A DNA stretch of 39,203 nt from a virus (IMGVR_UViG_3300048835_000081:1-39203), one strand, 5' to 3'; shown: positions 16,137-22,420, counted from the first letter of the stretch. Translations and numbers: made by a program. Notes: a model not told the origin generated them from the sequence alone.

Positions 16137-16173
16137 ACCGGAGTAATTTCGGGCTACCATACCCGGCTCCGGT
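16137..16173 (+). promoter_or_regulatory. Stable intergenic hairpin
   Basis: ACCGGAG (16137-16143) pairs perfectly with CTCCGGT (16167-16173); inside it CGGG (16150-16153) pairs with CCCG (16162-16165). No clean T-run follows, so this may be a processing or attenuation element between the membrane protein gene and the DnaA-like gene, rather than a strong terminator. Confidence 0.5.
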
Positions 16174-16200
16174 TAACTTTTAAAAACAACAAATACAATT

Positions 16201-16530
16201 ATGAAAAAATCAGTTTTAAGTAAATACGAACTTTCGGACGAAGCAAAACAAAAAATGTGGGCTGAGTTTGTAAATGTTTGCAATGAATACGATGAAAAAC
16301 CGGAAGCGGTTTTTGAGAACAACAGAAGCCGCAAAAGGCGATTTGTGGAAATCAGGTATTTAACTATGTTATCGGTTAAGTCTAAAAACGAAACATACAC
16401 ATTTGATAAGATTGGTTTGTATTTTGGACTTGACCATTCAACAGTCATTTACGGAATTAATACAGCCAACGACCTTATTAAATCAGACAAAAATTTCCGG
16501 GCTATTGCAGAAAAGATTTTAAACAAATAA
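16201..16530 (+). CDS. DnaA domain IV-like DNA-binding protein
   Basis: 109 residues. The second half matches the C-terminal DNA-binding domain of DnaA: a helix with R-R-F-V-E-I-R-Y-L, then IGLYFGLDHSTVIYGI with the signature D-H-S-T at 78-81. The ATPase domains of DnaA are absent. It may bind DnaA-box-like sites in the phage or host origin and so steer replication initiation; stand-alone domains of this type occur in Bacteroidota phages. I did not find a cluster of classical DnaA boxes near it. Confidence 0.85.
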   Translation: MKKSVLSKYELSDEAKQKMWAEFVNVCNEYDEKPEAVFENNRSRKRRFVEIRYLTMLSVKSKNETYTFDKIGLYFGLDHSTVIYGINTANDLIKSDKNFRAIAEKILNK

Positions 16531-16540
16531 ATTAATAATT

Positions 16541-16705
16541 ATGAAAAAGCTATTATTATTTTTGACAGTGATAATTTTATCAAGTTGTGCAACAGTAAAC
16601 GATTACCCATTTGCACCTGAGTACAAAACAGGAAAGCACAAAACCAAAAAGTGCAAACCGATTAAAAAAGAGTTTAAATTGTTTGACTGTTCAAAAAACT
16701 GGTAA
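16541..16705 (+). CDS. Small lipoprotein, 54 aa
   Basis: The N-terminus is a type II signal peptide with lipobox LSSC (Cys16), then a short, basic mature part with a KTGKHKTKKCKPIKK run and two more Cys (38 and 50). It follows the DnaA-like gene by 10 bases and is one base before the next secreted protein. Phage-encoded lipoproteins often block superinfection by masking receptors or DNA entry; that role is inferred here. Confidence 0.7.
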   Translation: MKKLLLFLTVIILSSCATVNDYPFAPEYKTGKHKTKKCKPIKKEFKLFDCSKNW

Positions 16706-16706
16706 T

Positions 16707-17069
16707 ATGAAAAAAATCATATCAATTTTATTGATGGCATTTACCTTGTCATCAACGGCAAAACCTAATCCGCTTTGCATCGGGTACGAAATTACAACTT
16801 TTGAAACTGGAAAAGGTTACGAAAAACACCAAACTATTAATTTAGTTGACGTTTATTCAATAGCTCAATTATTTTATTCAGGTAATTGTATTGACTTTGA
16901 AAACGAGCTTAAAAAAAACGTGGCCATTGAATTTTCAAAGACAGGAAACATGACTAAAAGATTGTATATTGAGGTCAAAAAAATTACCTTTTCAGGTAAA
17001 TACAAACGATTGAACAAAGCAGAAATTAAACAATATCTACAAACATGGCAGACTTCACAATCAAATTAA
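16707..17069 (+). CDS. Secreted or periplasmic protein, 120 aa
   Basis: It has a signal peptide (MKKIISILLMAFTLSSTA, cut before KPNP). The mature protein is mixed alpha/beta with two Cys (24 and about 62), a V-D-V-Y-S-I helix start and a basic C-terminus. No family recognised. It is coupled to the lipoprotein gene, so the two may act together in the envelope. I chose the ATG at 16707 because it gives the signal peptide; the open frame extends 32 codons upstream. Confidence 0.65.
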   Translation: MKKIISILLMAFTLSSTAKPNPLCIGYEITTFETGKGYEKHQTINLVDVYSIAQLFYSGNCIDFENELKKNVAIEFSKTGNMTKRLYIEVKKITFSGKYKRLNKAEIKQYLQTWQTSQSN

Positions 17070-17227
17070 ACCTTAACTATTCTGACATTCAGGAATTGAA
17101 AAGAACCCATAACAAAGAAACTAAAATACTGTTCAAAAACGGTGATATACTTACACTTGCAAACGGAAACGGAAAGCGAGTATTTAAGAACCTTTGCCGT
17201 ACTAAGGCTGGGGAAAATTTGGAGTAA
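17045..17227 (+). CDS. Hypothetical protein, 60 aa
   Basis: Starts 25 bases inside the end of the previous gene. It encodes a beta strand-rich start (ADFTIKLNLNYSD), a helix, then I-L-F-K-N-G-D-I-L-T-L and a basic C-terminus. No family recognised. The overlap makes this call less sure than its neighbours. Confidence 0.45.
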   Translation: MADFTIKLNLNYSDIQELKRTHNKETKILFKNGDILTLANGNGKRVFKNLCRTKAGENLE

Positions 17228-17249
17228 TCAATTAAAAACTACAAACAAA

Positions 17250-17606
17250 ATGACAACCAACTCAAAAATGACATTCCTGCAAACAGTCGAATTAAGACTA
17301 TCGAACAAATCAAAATGTTTGGAAGCACTACGAACAGAACCAAACCAATCACGATTTGAAATAGGCCGCAAAACAGGTCTGGGGGACATTGAGGCGCAAA
17401 GGAGATTAAGCGACTTATATAACGATGAGAAAATTGATATTACTGGGAGCCGAAAACATGGAGAACATGAAGTAAGTTTGTATAGTGTACGGTCGCAATT
17501 GGTTTTATTTCCGAATGTAAAGCCGCCAACTTTTACAAAATGGGCTAAAGAAAATCACCCGGAAATTTGGCACGAATACGAAGTATTAATTTTACACAAA
17601 CTTTAA
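17250..17606 (+). CDS. Winged helix-turn-helix protein, 118 aa
   Basis: Residues about 20-82 fit a winged helix: LEALRTEPNQSRFEIGRKTGL (helices 1-2), DIEAQRRLSDLYNDEKI (recognition helix) and the wing ITGSRK...EVSLYSV. Proteins of this type in phage early regions act as replication or transcription factors. The C-terminus ends in an aromatic helix (WAKENHPEIWHEYEV). I use the ATG at 17250; the frame is open upstream over the previous gene. Confidence 0.65.
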   Translation: MTTNSKMTFLQTVELRLSNKSKCLEALRTEPNQSRFEIGRKTGLGDIEAQRRLSDLYNDEKIDITGSRKHGEHEVSLYSVRSQLVLFPNVKPPTFTKWAKENHPEIWHEYEVLILHKL

Positions 17607-17610
17607 CAAC

Positions 17611-17781
17611 ATGAAAAAAAATAATCATCGTGCCGCCCTTGTAACGGCAATTACTATCACTGCTATTTTAGGATTACTTGAAGGCATTTATTATGTAATC
17701 CGTTACATTTCAACCGGGAAATCATTTCCAGAAGAACCGTATTTTTTTGAAAAATGTTTCCGGTTAATTGACTTACTTTAA
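17611..17781 (+). CDS. 56-aa single-span membrane protein
   Basis: A basic start (MKKNNHR) precedes one hydrophobic segment (about 8-30), then a cytosolic or periplasmic tail with FPEEPYFFEKCF. Its last codons contain the TTG (17768-17770) of the downstream promoter. Confidence 0.5.
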   Translation: MKKNNHRAALVTAITITAILGLLEGIYYVIRYISTGKSFPEEPYFFEKCFRLIDLL

Positions 17782-17799
17782 AAAGTTTTTGTATATTTG
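17768..17799 (+). promoter_or_regulatory. Promoter before HNH gene 2
   Basis: TTG at 17768-17770 and TATATTTG at 17792-17799, spacing 21 bases, match the Bacteroidota -33/-7 pattern. The next 120 bases are a structured leader. Confidence 0.6.
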
Positions 17800-17801
17800 T
17801 A

Positions 17802-17921
17802 GTGCTACAACAAATTAGAATTACATGAAAATCATTTTAAAAACATAGGCAGTTTCCCGGGAACATTCCTTTTCTGGTTTGTTGTAGCACCCGGGAAGCT
17901 TGCTTCATAATTTGCTACATT
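17802..17921 (+). ncRNA. Structured leader upstream of HNH gene 2, with two exclusive hairpins
   Basis: GTGCTACAACAAA (17802-17814) is a perfect 13-bp inverted repeat of TTTGTTGTAGCAC (17878-17890). The segment TGTAGC (17883-17888) can instead pair with GCTACA at 17914-17919, just 2 bases before the ATG at 17922. CCCGGGAA occurs at 17866-17873 and 17890-17897. The two pairings cannot form together, so the leader could switch access to the start codon. No known RNA family recognised. Confidence 0.55.
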
Positions 17922-18431
17922 ATGAGAAATAAATTAAATCAAATTAAATTTCCATCTATCCAAAGTGCTTTAATGTCAGAAAATAAAACACAAAAACATA
18001 CTTATTCTGAAAAATTAAAAAATCCTAAATGGCAAAAGAAACGTCTTGAAATACTTAATAGAGATAAATTTACTTGTAGAAATTGTGGTGATAACGAAAA
18101 TCCTTTAAATGTTCATCATATTGCATATAATTATGAACATTATGAAACAAATAATTCATTATTAATTACTCTATGTGAAGATTGCCATAATAAAGAAACA
18201 GAACAGTTAAAAATACAAATCTCAAAATTAATTAAATCTTTAAAAGAAAGTGGTTTTATGTCATTATCGTTTGGATGTCTATCAACCGTTTTTAAAGATA
18301 AGGATAGGGGATGGGCTTTTTACGAACCTGCGTTTGATATAATTAAAATGGCTATTAATGATGATGATATATGGTCTGAATTAGAAAGAAAGTTTTGGGA
18401 AAGATTATCTAATAAATTAAAAGATAAATAA
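17922..18431 (+). CDS. HNH endonuclease 2
   Basis: 169 residues. Zinc pairs CRNC (52-55) and CEDCH (85-89), the HH of VHHIAYNY at 65-66 and Asn78 define a complete HNH domain, preceded by a YSEKLKNPKWQKKRLEIL helix common in this family. The last 75 residues have no recognisable domain and may contact DNA. Its stop shares one base with the next ATG. It differs in sequence from HNH 1 but shares the layout of its own promoter plus structured leader, suggesting a mobile, homing-type gene inserted between early genes. Confidence 0.9.
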   Translation: MRNKLNQIKFPSIQSALMSENKTQKHTYSEKLKNPKWQKKRLEILNRDKFTCRNCGDNENPLNVHHIAYNYEHYETNNSLLITLCEDCHNKETEQLKIQISKLIKSLKESGFMSLSFGCLSTVFKDKDRGWAFYEPAFDIIKMAINDDDIWSELERKFWERLSNKLKDK

Positions 18432-19099
18432 TGAAAGACCCTGCATTTTTATTTTATTCAGATAATTTCCTTTCTGGGACAATGTTTTTTAATGATGAGC
18501 AAACCGGAAAATATATTCGTTTGCTTTGCGCCCAACACCAAACCGGACATTTAGAAGAAAAACATATGATTTTCATATGCAAAGGATATGACGAAGATAT
18601 ATTTAAAAAGTTCATTAAAGATGAATCAGGTAAATACTTTAATGAACGACTTGAAAGCGAAATAATAAAACGTAGAAACTACTCTGAAAGCCGCAGTAAC
18701 AACAAGAAAGGAAAAACAAAACAAATAAATAATACTAAAATCATATCAAAATCATATGATAATCATATGGGAAATGGAAATGGAATAGGAAATATAAATA
18801 TTGATTTTAATTCTTTTTGGGATTTGTATGATAAAAAAGTTGGTGCAAAAAATAAATGTGAAAAGAAGTGGAATAAGTTAAAATTTGAAGTACAAAAAAA
18901 CATTATTGATATTTTGCCGAATTGGAAAAGTCAATTCACAGATAAACAATTTCAACCTTTTCCTGAAACATTCTTAAATCAAGAAAGATGGAACGATGAA
19001 ATAACTAAAAAAACTGAAACAAATGGAAAAACTATCTCAGATATTGAAAGAGAAAAAATGGTCAGCCGGATTAAAGTTTTCACAAGTCCAGACAATTGA
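18431..19099 (+). CDS. Replication initiator / replisome organiser-like protein
   Basis: 222 residues. The N-terminal 90 residues resemble the DUF1376/replisome-organiser winged helix: PAFLFYSDNFLSGTMFFNDEQTG...RLLCAQHQTGHL. A low-complexity, Asn- and Lys-rich linker follows (about 90-130). The C-terminal domain begins FWDLYDKKVG and has W..LK and PETFLNQERW, typical of phage replication proteins that precede a helicase loader. It probably binds the origin and hands over to the loader gene, which overlaps it by 77 bases. Confidence 0.75.
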   Translation: MKDPAFLFYSDNFLSGTMFFNDEQTGKYIRLLCAQHQTGHLEEKHMIFICKGYDEDIFKKFIKDESGKYFNERLESEIIKRRNYSESRSNNKKGKTKQINNTKIISKSYDNHMGNGNGIGNINIDFNSFWDLYDKKVGAKNKCEKKWNKLKFEVQKNIIDILPNWKSQFTDKQFQPFPETFLNQERWNDEITKKTETNGKTISDIEREKMVSRIKVFTSPDN

Positions 19100-19706
19100 T
19101 TTTTCAGAAAATGAAAGTTTGATAAAAAATACATTTATGAAATCAGGTAAAAATTTAATTGGCGAAAAATTCACTGTGCTAAAATGCCAATCTTCAATAA
19201 TTACTGAACTATTAAAATATTTTACCGGAAACCAGTGTATTTATGACTTGAATAAAGGAATTTATTTGTTTGGCATATTTGGGATAGGAAAATCAATGTT
19301 ATTTGAAATAATCAGGAAAACAATTTCAGATTTGGCAAAATTTGATGAATTCGGCAAAAAAATTAATCCAAACGGATTTTTAATAACAAGTTCAGAGCAA
19401 ATAATTGAAACTTATAAACATGACGGAAATCTGGATTATTACGGGTATAGAAAAGAATCAGTTCCTATTGATTTATTGATAAATGAATTTGGTAAAAAGT
19501 TAAATGATAAGATTTATGGTACGGATGCAAACGAGCTTTTAAATTCACTTTTTATGATTAGATATGAATTATTTCAGCGTGGAATTTTAACGCACGTTAC
19601 TTCAAATAGTCATCCTGATAAACTTGATTTGCAGCCTATTTTACTTGAAAGGGCTATTGAAATGTTTAACTTTGTTGAATTGAATGGAGAAAGTTTTAGA
19701 AAATAA
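19023..19706 (+). CDS. DnaC-like helicase loader ATPase
   Basis: 227 residues. Walker A GIFGIGKS (84-91), a sensor I-like TSN (193-195) and the terminal LLERAIEMFNFVELNGESFR, with arginine 210 in the arginine-finger position, match DnaC/DnaI loaders. In the Walker B position the sequence is LLINEFG (NE at 154-155), where the family usually has an Asp before the second acidic residue. It would load the host replicative helicase at the phage origin, since no phage helicase of the DnaB type is encoded. The 77-base overlap with the initiator gene is large but no closer Met exists. Confidence 0.8.
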   Translation: MEKLSQILKEKKWSAGLKFSQVQTIDFSENESLIKNTFMKSGKNLIGEKFTVLKCQSSIITELLKYFTGNQCIYDLNKGIYLFGIFGIGKSMLFEIIRKTISDLAKFDEFGKKINPNGFLITSSEQIIETYKHDGNLDYYGYRKESVPIDLLINEFGKKLNDKIYGTDANELLNSLFMIRYELFQRGILTHVTSNSHPDKLDLQPILLERAIEMFNFVELNGESFRK

Positions 19707-19713
19707 CGTTTTG

Positions 19714-19721
19714 TATATTTG
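19714..19721 (+). promoter_or_regulatory. Promoter -7 element before the candidate RNA (TATATTTG)
   Basis: A TAnnTTTG match 8 bases after the helicase loader stop. A TTTT near 19694 is a weak -33 candidate. It could drive the structured RNA that follows and the gene at 20023. Confidence 0.5.
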
Positions 19722-19912
19722 CGTCTGTGCGGTAATTAAGACGACTATGCCGAAATGCCTAAGCAGACTGGTAGAGCCGCAAAAGTTCAAGGTTTTTAAC
19801 CTTGCCCGCATAGCGCAAGACAGTAGCAGCCCTAAATAGAATGTTCGGCAGGTGTACAACTGATAGCGTAACCGAACTTAAACAGAGGTGCGATTCTGTT
19901 CGGCTGCTATTT
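19722..19912 (+). ncRNA. Candidate structured RNA with tRNA-like parts
   Basis: A GC-rich stretch in an AT-rich genome with many pairings. 3' domain: a 7-bp closing stem AGCAGCC (19825-19831) with GGCTGCT (19902-19908) encloses two 6-bp hairpins, GTTCGG/CCGAAC (19843-19848, 19872-19877) and AACAGA/TCTGTT (19881-19886, 19895-19900). 5' domain: CAAGG/CCTTG around a 7-base TTTTTAA loop (19788-19804) looks like an anticodon arm, after an ACTGGTAGAGC that resembles a D-loop; TGCGG (19728-19732) can pair with CCGCA (19806-19810). GCCGAA (19749-19754) could alternatively pair with TTCGGC (19899-19904). It does not fold as a normal tRNA by hand. Confidence 0.5.
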
Positions 19913-20008
19913 CTTATAACGTGATGCAGCTAACGTCCTCGGTATATGAAAAGTGGCGACAAAAACCAAAACAGATTATTAAATGAACAACAATAGTTTT
20001 TTAAAATT

Positions 20009-20022
20009 TTAGGGAGGGATTT
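20009..20022 (+). promoter_or_regulatory. Strong Shine-Dalgarno site before the DUF2786-like gene
   Basis: AGGGAGGG (about 20010-20017) lies 5 bases before the ATG at 20023. Nearly all other starts in this genome have A-rich leaders without such a site, as expected in Bacteroidota, so this is unusual here. Confidence 0.65.
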
Positions 20023-20571
20023 ATGAGCAAATACATTGAACTTGGAAGAAAATTAAAAGCACTTGCAGAACGTGGGGTTGGTGGTGAAAAATTGAATGCT
20101 GAAAAGATGCTTAGTAATCTACTTAAAAAGCACAACCTGACAATTGCAGATATTGAAGGAGAAAAAACAGACAATTACTTTTTTAAACTGAAAGAAAGTG
20201 AACACCAGTTATGGCATCAGATTGTGAAATCTGTAAATGTTGATATAAAATGCTATGGTGAATTTCCTAAAAAAGATATTAAAAGGCTTGAACTTAAAGG
20301 TAATTATTGCATTCAATCAACACTTTCTGAATATATTGAAATTGAGGCAAAATTTAGTATTTACAACCCGCTTTATCAGGAAGAATTGAACGTATTTTAT
20401 CATGCTTTTTGTACTGCTAATAATTTGGGTATAACGCCAAAAACCCCGATTTCCATTGATGATTTAAGCGTTGACGAACTTAAAACCTACAAAAGAGTGC
20501 TTGAAATGTCTCAGAATATTAAAAGCAAACATTACCGGAAGCAACTAAGCAAATCTAATACTGCTAACTAA
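20023..20571 (+). CDS. DUF2786-like protein
   Basis: 182 residues. Residues 1-45 match the DUF2786 N-terminal pattern: LGRKLKALAERGVGGEKLNAEKML, then LLKKHNLTIADIEGE. The remainder is a mixed alpha/beta domain with DIKRLELKGNYCIQ strands and a helical C-terminus. DUF2786 proteins are found in phages and bacteria, and their role is unknown to me. It is the first gene of the 20-22 kb island and is not coupled to its neighbours. Confidence 0.7.
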   Translation: MSKYIELGRKLKALAERGVGGEKLNAEKMLSNLLKKHNLTIADIEGEKTDNYFFKLKESEHQLWHQIVKSVNVDIKCYGEFPKKDIKRLELKGNYCIQSTLSEYIEIEAKFSIYNPLYQEELNVFYHAFCTANNLGITPKTPISIDDLSVDELKTYKRVLEMSQNIKSKHYRKQLSKSNTAN

Positions 20572-20679
20572 TTCCTAAAAGTTTTGAAAAAACTTATGCG
20601 CGCGGGCAAAATTTTAAAAAACGGTGCAAACCACAAAAGCTGATTAAATGTACACACTAAGCCATTTTTTATATACCGT

Positions 20680-20758
20680 GTTACCAAACGTGCCAACTTC
20701 AAAAAAGCACAGAGGTAACAGGTTAGGCGAAATGTTCTTTATTGGCATGTTTGGTAAC
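20680..20758. repeat. Inverted repeat A (17-bp arms, one mismatch)
   Basis: GTTACCAAACGTGCCAA (20680-20696) is the inverse of TTGGCATGTTTGGTAAC (20742-20758) except at one position. The 45-base loop contains GGTAACAGGTTAGGCG, whose GTTAGGC matches the integron core pattern GTTRRRY, though no integrase is present. Confidence 0.8.
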
Positions 20759-20763
20759 GTCCG

Positions 20764-20841
20764 AGTGCTTGGCATTCGTGCCGCCTTGCACTTACTTTAA
20801 GATTAGGCACGCTGTTTCTTGGCGGCATGATGCTAAGCACT
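20764..20841. repeat. Inverted repeat B (about 21-bp imperfect arms)
   Basis: The left arm 20764-20785 (AGTGCTTGGCAT...GTGCCGCC) pairs with the right arm 20821-20841 (GGCGGCATGATGCTAAGCACT) with a few mismatches and one bulge. It immediately follows repeat A and ends at a GTTACCG (20843-20849). Confidence 0.75.
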
Positions 20842-20883
20842 TGTTACCGCCAGTATTTTGATAAACATTTAAAAATTAACGAT

Positions 20884-21072
20884 ATGTCAATGACTAAACA
20901 AGAAATTAAACAGGAAGCTAATAGACTTCGCAAAAAGGCTGATGAATGCGAATATTACGCAACTACATTAACCCACGAACATCAAAAGTCAATGAAAGCT
21001 GAACTGGAAGCAAAAGCCAGAGAACTTCGGGAACTTCAAAAAGAGTATGAACGCCTTTCTTATATGCGGTAA
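20884..21072 (+). CDS. Small coiled-coil protein, 62 aa
   Basis: Helical throughout, with charged heptads (KQEIKQEANRLRKKADECEYYA and KAELEAKARELRELQKEY). The ATG at 20884 follows an A-rich leader; the frame is open upstream into the inverted-repeat region and I do not use that part. Its stop TAA is embedded in CGGTAACGG, followed at once by a hairpin. Function unknown. Confidence 0.55.
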   Translation: MSMTKQEIKQEANRLRKKADECEYYATTLTHEHQKSMKAELEAKARELRELQKEYERLSYMR

Positions 21073-21077
21073 CGGTT

Positions 21078-21097
21078 TGCCACTTTGCGTAGTGGCA
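21078..21097. repeat. Hairpin after the coiled-coil gene
   Basis: TGCCACT (21078-21084) pairs perfectly with AGTGGCA (21091-21097) around TTGCGT. It directly follows the stop codon and a CGGTAAC motif. No T-run follows, so it is not a typical terminator. Confidence 0.7.
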
Positions 21098-21223
21098 GAT
21101 TAGAAGCACAAAATTTCAAACTAAAACGAATGTTAAATATAAATACAAACCTTGAAGATACCACCGAAACTGCCATTACGCAAAATGGCTGTTATCGGAT
21201 GGGCTTCTGCAAATCTTAATCAT

Positions 21224-21475
21224 ATGGAAAATCAAATTTATAGGGTACAGTTGACAGACGAAAGCAATTTAGAGTTTTACGTTTGCTCAACAAATGAAGT
21301 CAATCCACACCGTAATATAAAAGAGTTAGGTGTGTGTGTTTTAGGTAAAGTCATTCAATTAGATGGTGATTTAAACATGAGTGAATTGGATTCACTTATT
21401 TCTTATTTACAAGATTGTCGGGAATATATCAAAGAGTATAATGAAAATTCCAAACCTTCGGAGGTTGTTTCTTAG
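21224..21475 (+). CDS. Hypothetical protein, 83 aa
   Basis: I use the ATG at 21224 (MENQIYRVQLTDE). The frame is open back to 21152 but that part runs through a hairpin (GCCATT/AATGGC near 21172-21189). The protein is acidic, with beta-rich sequence then a helix (SELDSLISYLQDCREYIKEYN). No family recognised. It ends in a region with a small AACCT-TCGG-AGGTT hairpin inside the last codons (21453-21466). Confidence 0.55.
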   Translation: MENQIYRVQLTDESNLEFYVCSTNEVNPHRNIKELGVCVLGKVIQLDGDLNMSELDSLISYLQDCREYIKEYNENSKPSEVVS

Positions 21476-21479
21476 CCTT

Positions 21480-21511
21480 GCCGACGGACAGATGTTTGTT
21501 GTCGGTTTTTT
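21480..21511 (+). terminator. Rho-independent terminator
   Basis: CCGAC (21481-21485) pairs with GTCGG (21501-21505) around a 15-base loop, followed by TTTTTT (21506-21511). It lies just after the 83-aa gene, so the next gene needs its own promoter or read-through. Confidence 0.6.
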
Positions 21512-21534
21512 ACGAATTTGAAAAACAAAAGTAT

Positions 21535-21831
21535 ATGAATGAAAAACAACAGGTGATTAAATGCTTAGAGCAATTTGACACTAAACAAGAGAAGGTAAGC
21601 CAAGTATTATTTAATGTCTATCCTGCGGAGATGAACGCTTTGGTGCGGTTAGTAAAAAACTGCAATAAACATAGTGTCACCAACCGTAATTTAGCCTATA
21701 AGGTAATGCTCCGAAATTGTGGCGCAATTAACAATGCCGATGGAACTTACACAATACAGGAAGCCGAATTAAAGGCGTGGTTTGAAAATGGCGACCACCT
21801 TAAACAATATACTGACTATGATTTATTGTAA
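21535..21831 (+). CDS. Hypothetical protein, 98 aa
   Basis: Start at ATG 21535, after the terminator; the upstream extension would be read from the hairpin. A helical protein with LEQFDTKQEKVSQVLFNVYPAEMNALVRLV and a C-terminal acidic segment (AWFENGDHLKQYTDYDLL). Several Cys (30s, 40s and 70s) are spread through it. No family recognised. The stop is followed by TAACGG (21841-21846). Confidence 0.55.
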   Translation: MNEKQQVIKCLEQFDTKQEKVSQVLFNVYPAEMNALVRLVKNCNKHSVTNRNLAYKVMLRNCGAINNADGTYTIQEAELKAWFENGDHLKQYTDYDLL

Positions 21832-21943
21832 TTATGGTTGTAACGGGCCGCGTGCATGAACTGAACGCTGTTCGAGTACTCACAGACTTTGATACGAGAA
21901 ATAACCGCTCCTGTTTATGTGCGGGGGCATAACACTAAATAAA

Positions 21944-22225
21944 ATGATTACAAGCAAGACAATTAAGTACGGTCAATTATTAGACTGGCAAAAAGAGAAA
22001 GGCGTAATTGCCACAAGCGTAAAAGCACACTTCTTTAATGAGAAAGGCGTATTAGTTGGCAGAGACTACAAATTTGTGCCATACGATGAGCTGACCGCCC
22101 ACAATGGGAAAACGATGTGGGAAATGAGCCGACTTTGTAAGCCTTTCGGCAAATTACGCCAATGGTTTTACGAAACGAAATGCAAGGTTACAACTGTATT
22201 AATACGAGCAACACAACCTGTTTAG
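21944..22225 (+). CDS. Hypothetical protein, 93 aa
   Basis: Start at ATG 21944, behind an AACACTAAATAAA leader; an upstream in-frame ATG at 21917 lies in a GC-rich patch and is less likely. The protein is basic, with KYGQLLDWQKEKG, an F-F-N-E-K-G-V-L-V-G beta hairpin and WEMSRLCKPFGKLRQWFY. No family recognised. The 112 bases before it contain no gene and no clear promoter. Confidence 0.5.
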   Translation: MITSKTIKYGQLLDWQKEKGVIATSVKAHFFNEKGVLVGRDYKFVPYDELTAHNGKTMWEMSRLCKPFGKLRQWFYETKCKVTTVLIRATQPV

Positions 22226-22420
22226 TGCGGTTTGGAATCGTTAATACGAAGCTGAGCGTTTTGTTTATGCACGTTGTTACCGTGTCGTTGCTTCCTTTTT
22301 AAAGGCCGCGACGTTCAAAGATTGCTACTAATTAATTTTAGAGCAATTCACTTGAACACGTTTATATATGTAATAAAACTATATATAAAATGAATAAACC
22401 AATTGATTTACAATTTTGAT
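22226..22420. other. Gap at the right edge of the accessory island
   Basis: 195 bases without a gene that I can support. The left half has a GTTACCG (22276-22282) and a GC-rich GGCCGCGACG patch; the right half is AT-rich, with repeated TATATA. A 9-codon ORF (22390-22419) ends one base before the next ATG and could be a leader peptide, but is too short to call. Confidence 0.5.

Larger units (their letters stand above)
19707..20022 (+). other. 316-base gap holding a promoter and a candidate structured RNA
   Basis: No protein gene is visible. The left two thirds hold the promoter and the candidate RNA. The right part (19913-20022) contains a TAACGTCC octamer (19931-19938, repeated at 20755-20762) and ends with a strong Shine-Dalgarno for the next gene. 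Confidence 0.6.
20572..20883. other. 312-base gap dominated by long inverted repeats
   Basis: No credible gene. It holds two large inverted repeats (20680-20758 and 20764-20841) and four of the GTTACC/GGTAAC hexamers that recur in this island. The left 100 bases (20572-20675) contain a GCGCGCGGGC patch and nothing I recognise. Confidence 0.7.

Noticed and set aside
17802-18431. HEARO/IscB-type RNA plus HNH nuclease
   Set aside because: The HNH protein is 169 aa and lacks the RuvC and bridge-helix parts of IscB or IsrB, so this link is not supported.
19788-19804. Anticodon-like arm CAAGG-TTTTTAA-CCTTG suggesting a tRNA-Lys
   Set aside because: I cannot build matching acceptor, D and T arms at tRNA distances around it, so I report a structured RNA, not a tRNA gene.
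20680-20849. Integron attC site
   Set aside because: GTTAGGC fits the core pattern, but I find no complete R''-L''-L'-R' layout and no integron integrase in the window.
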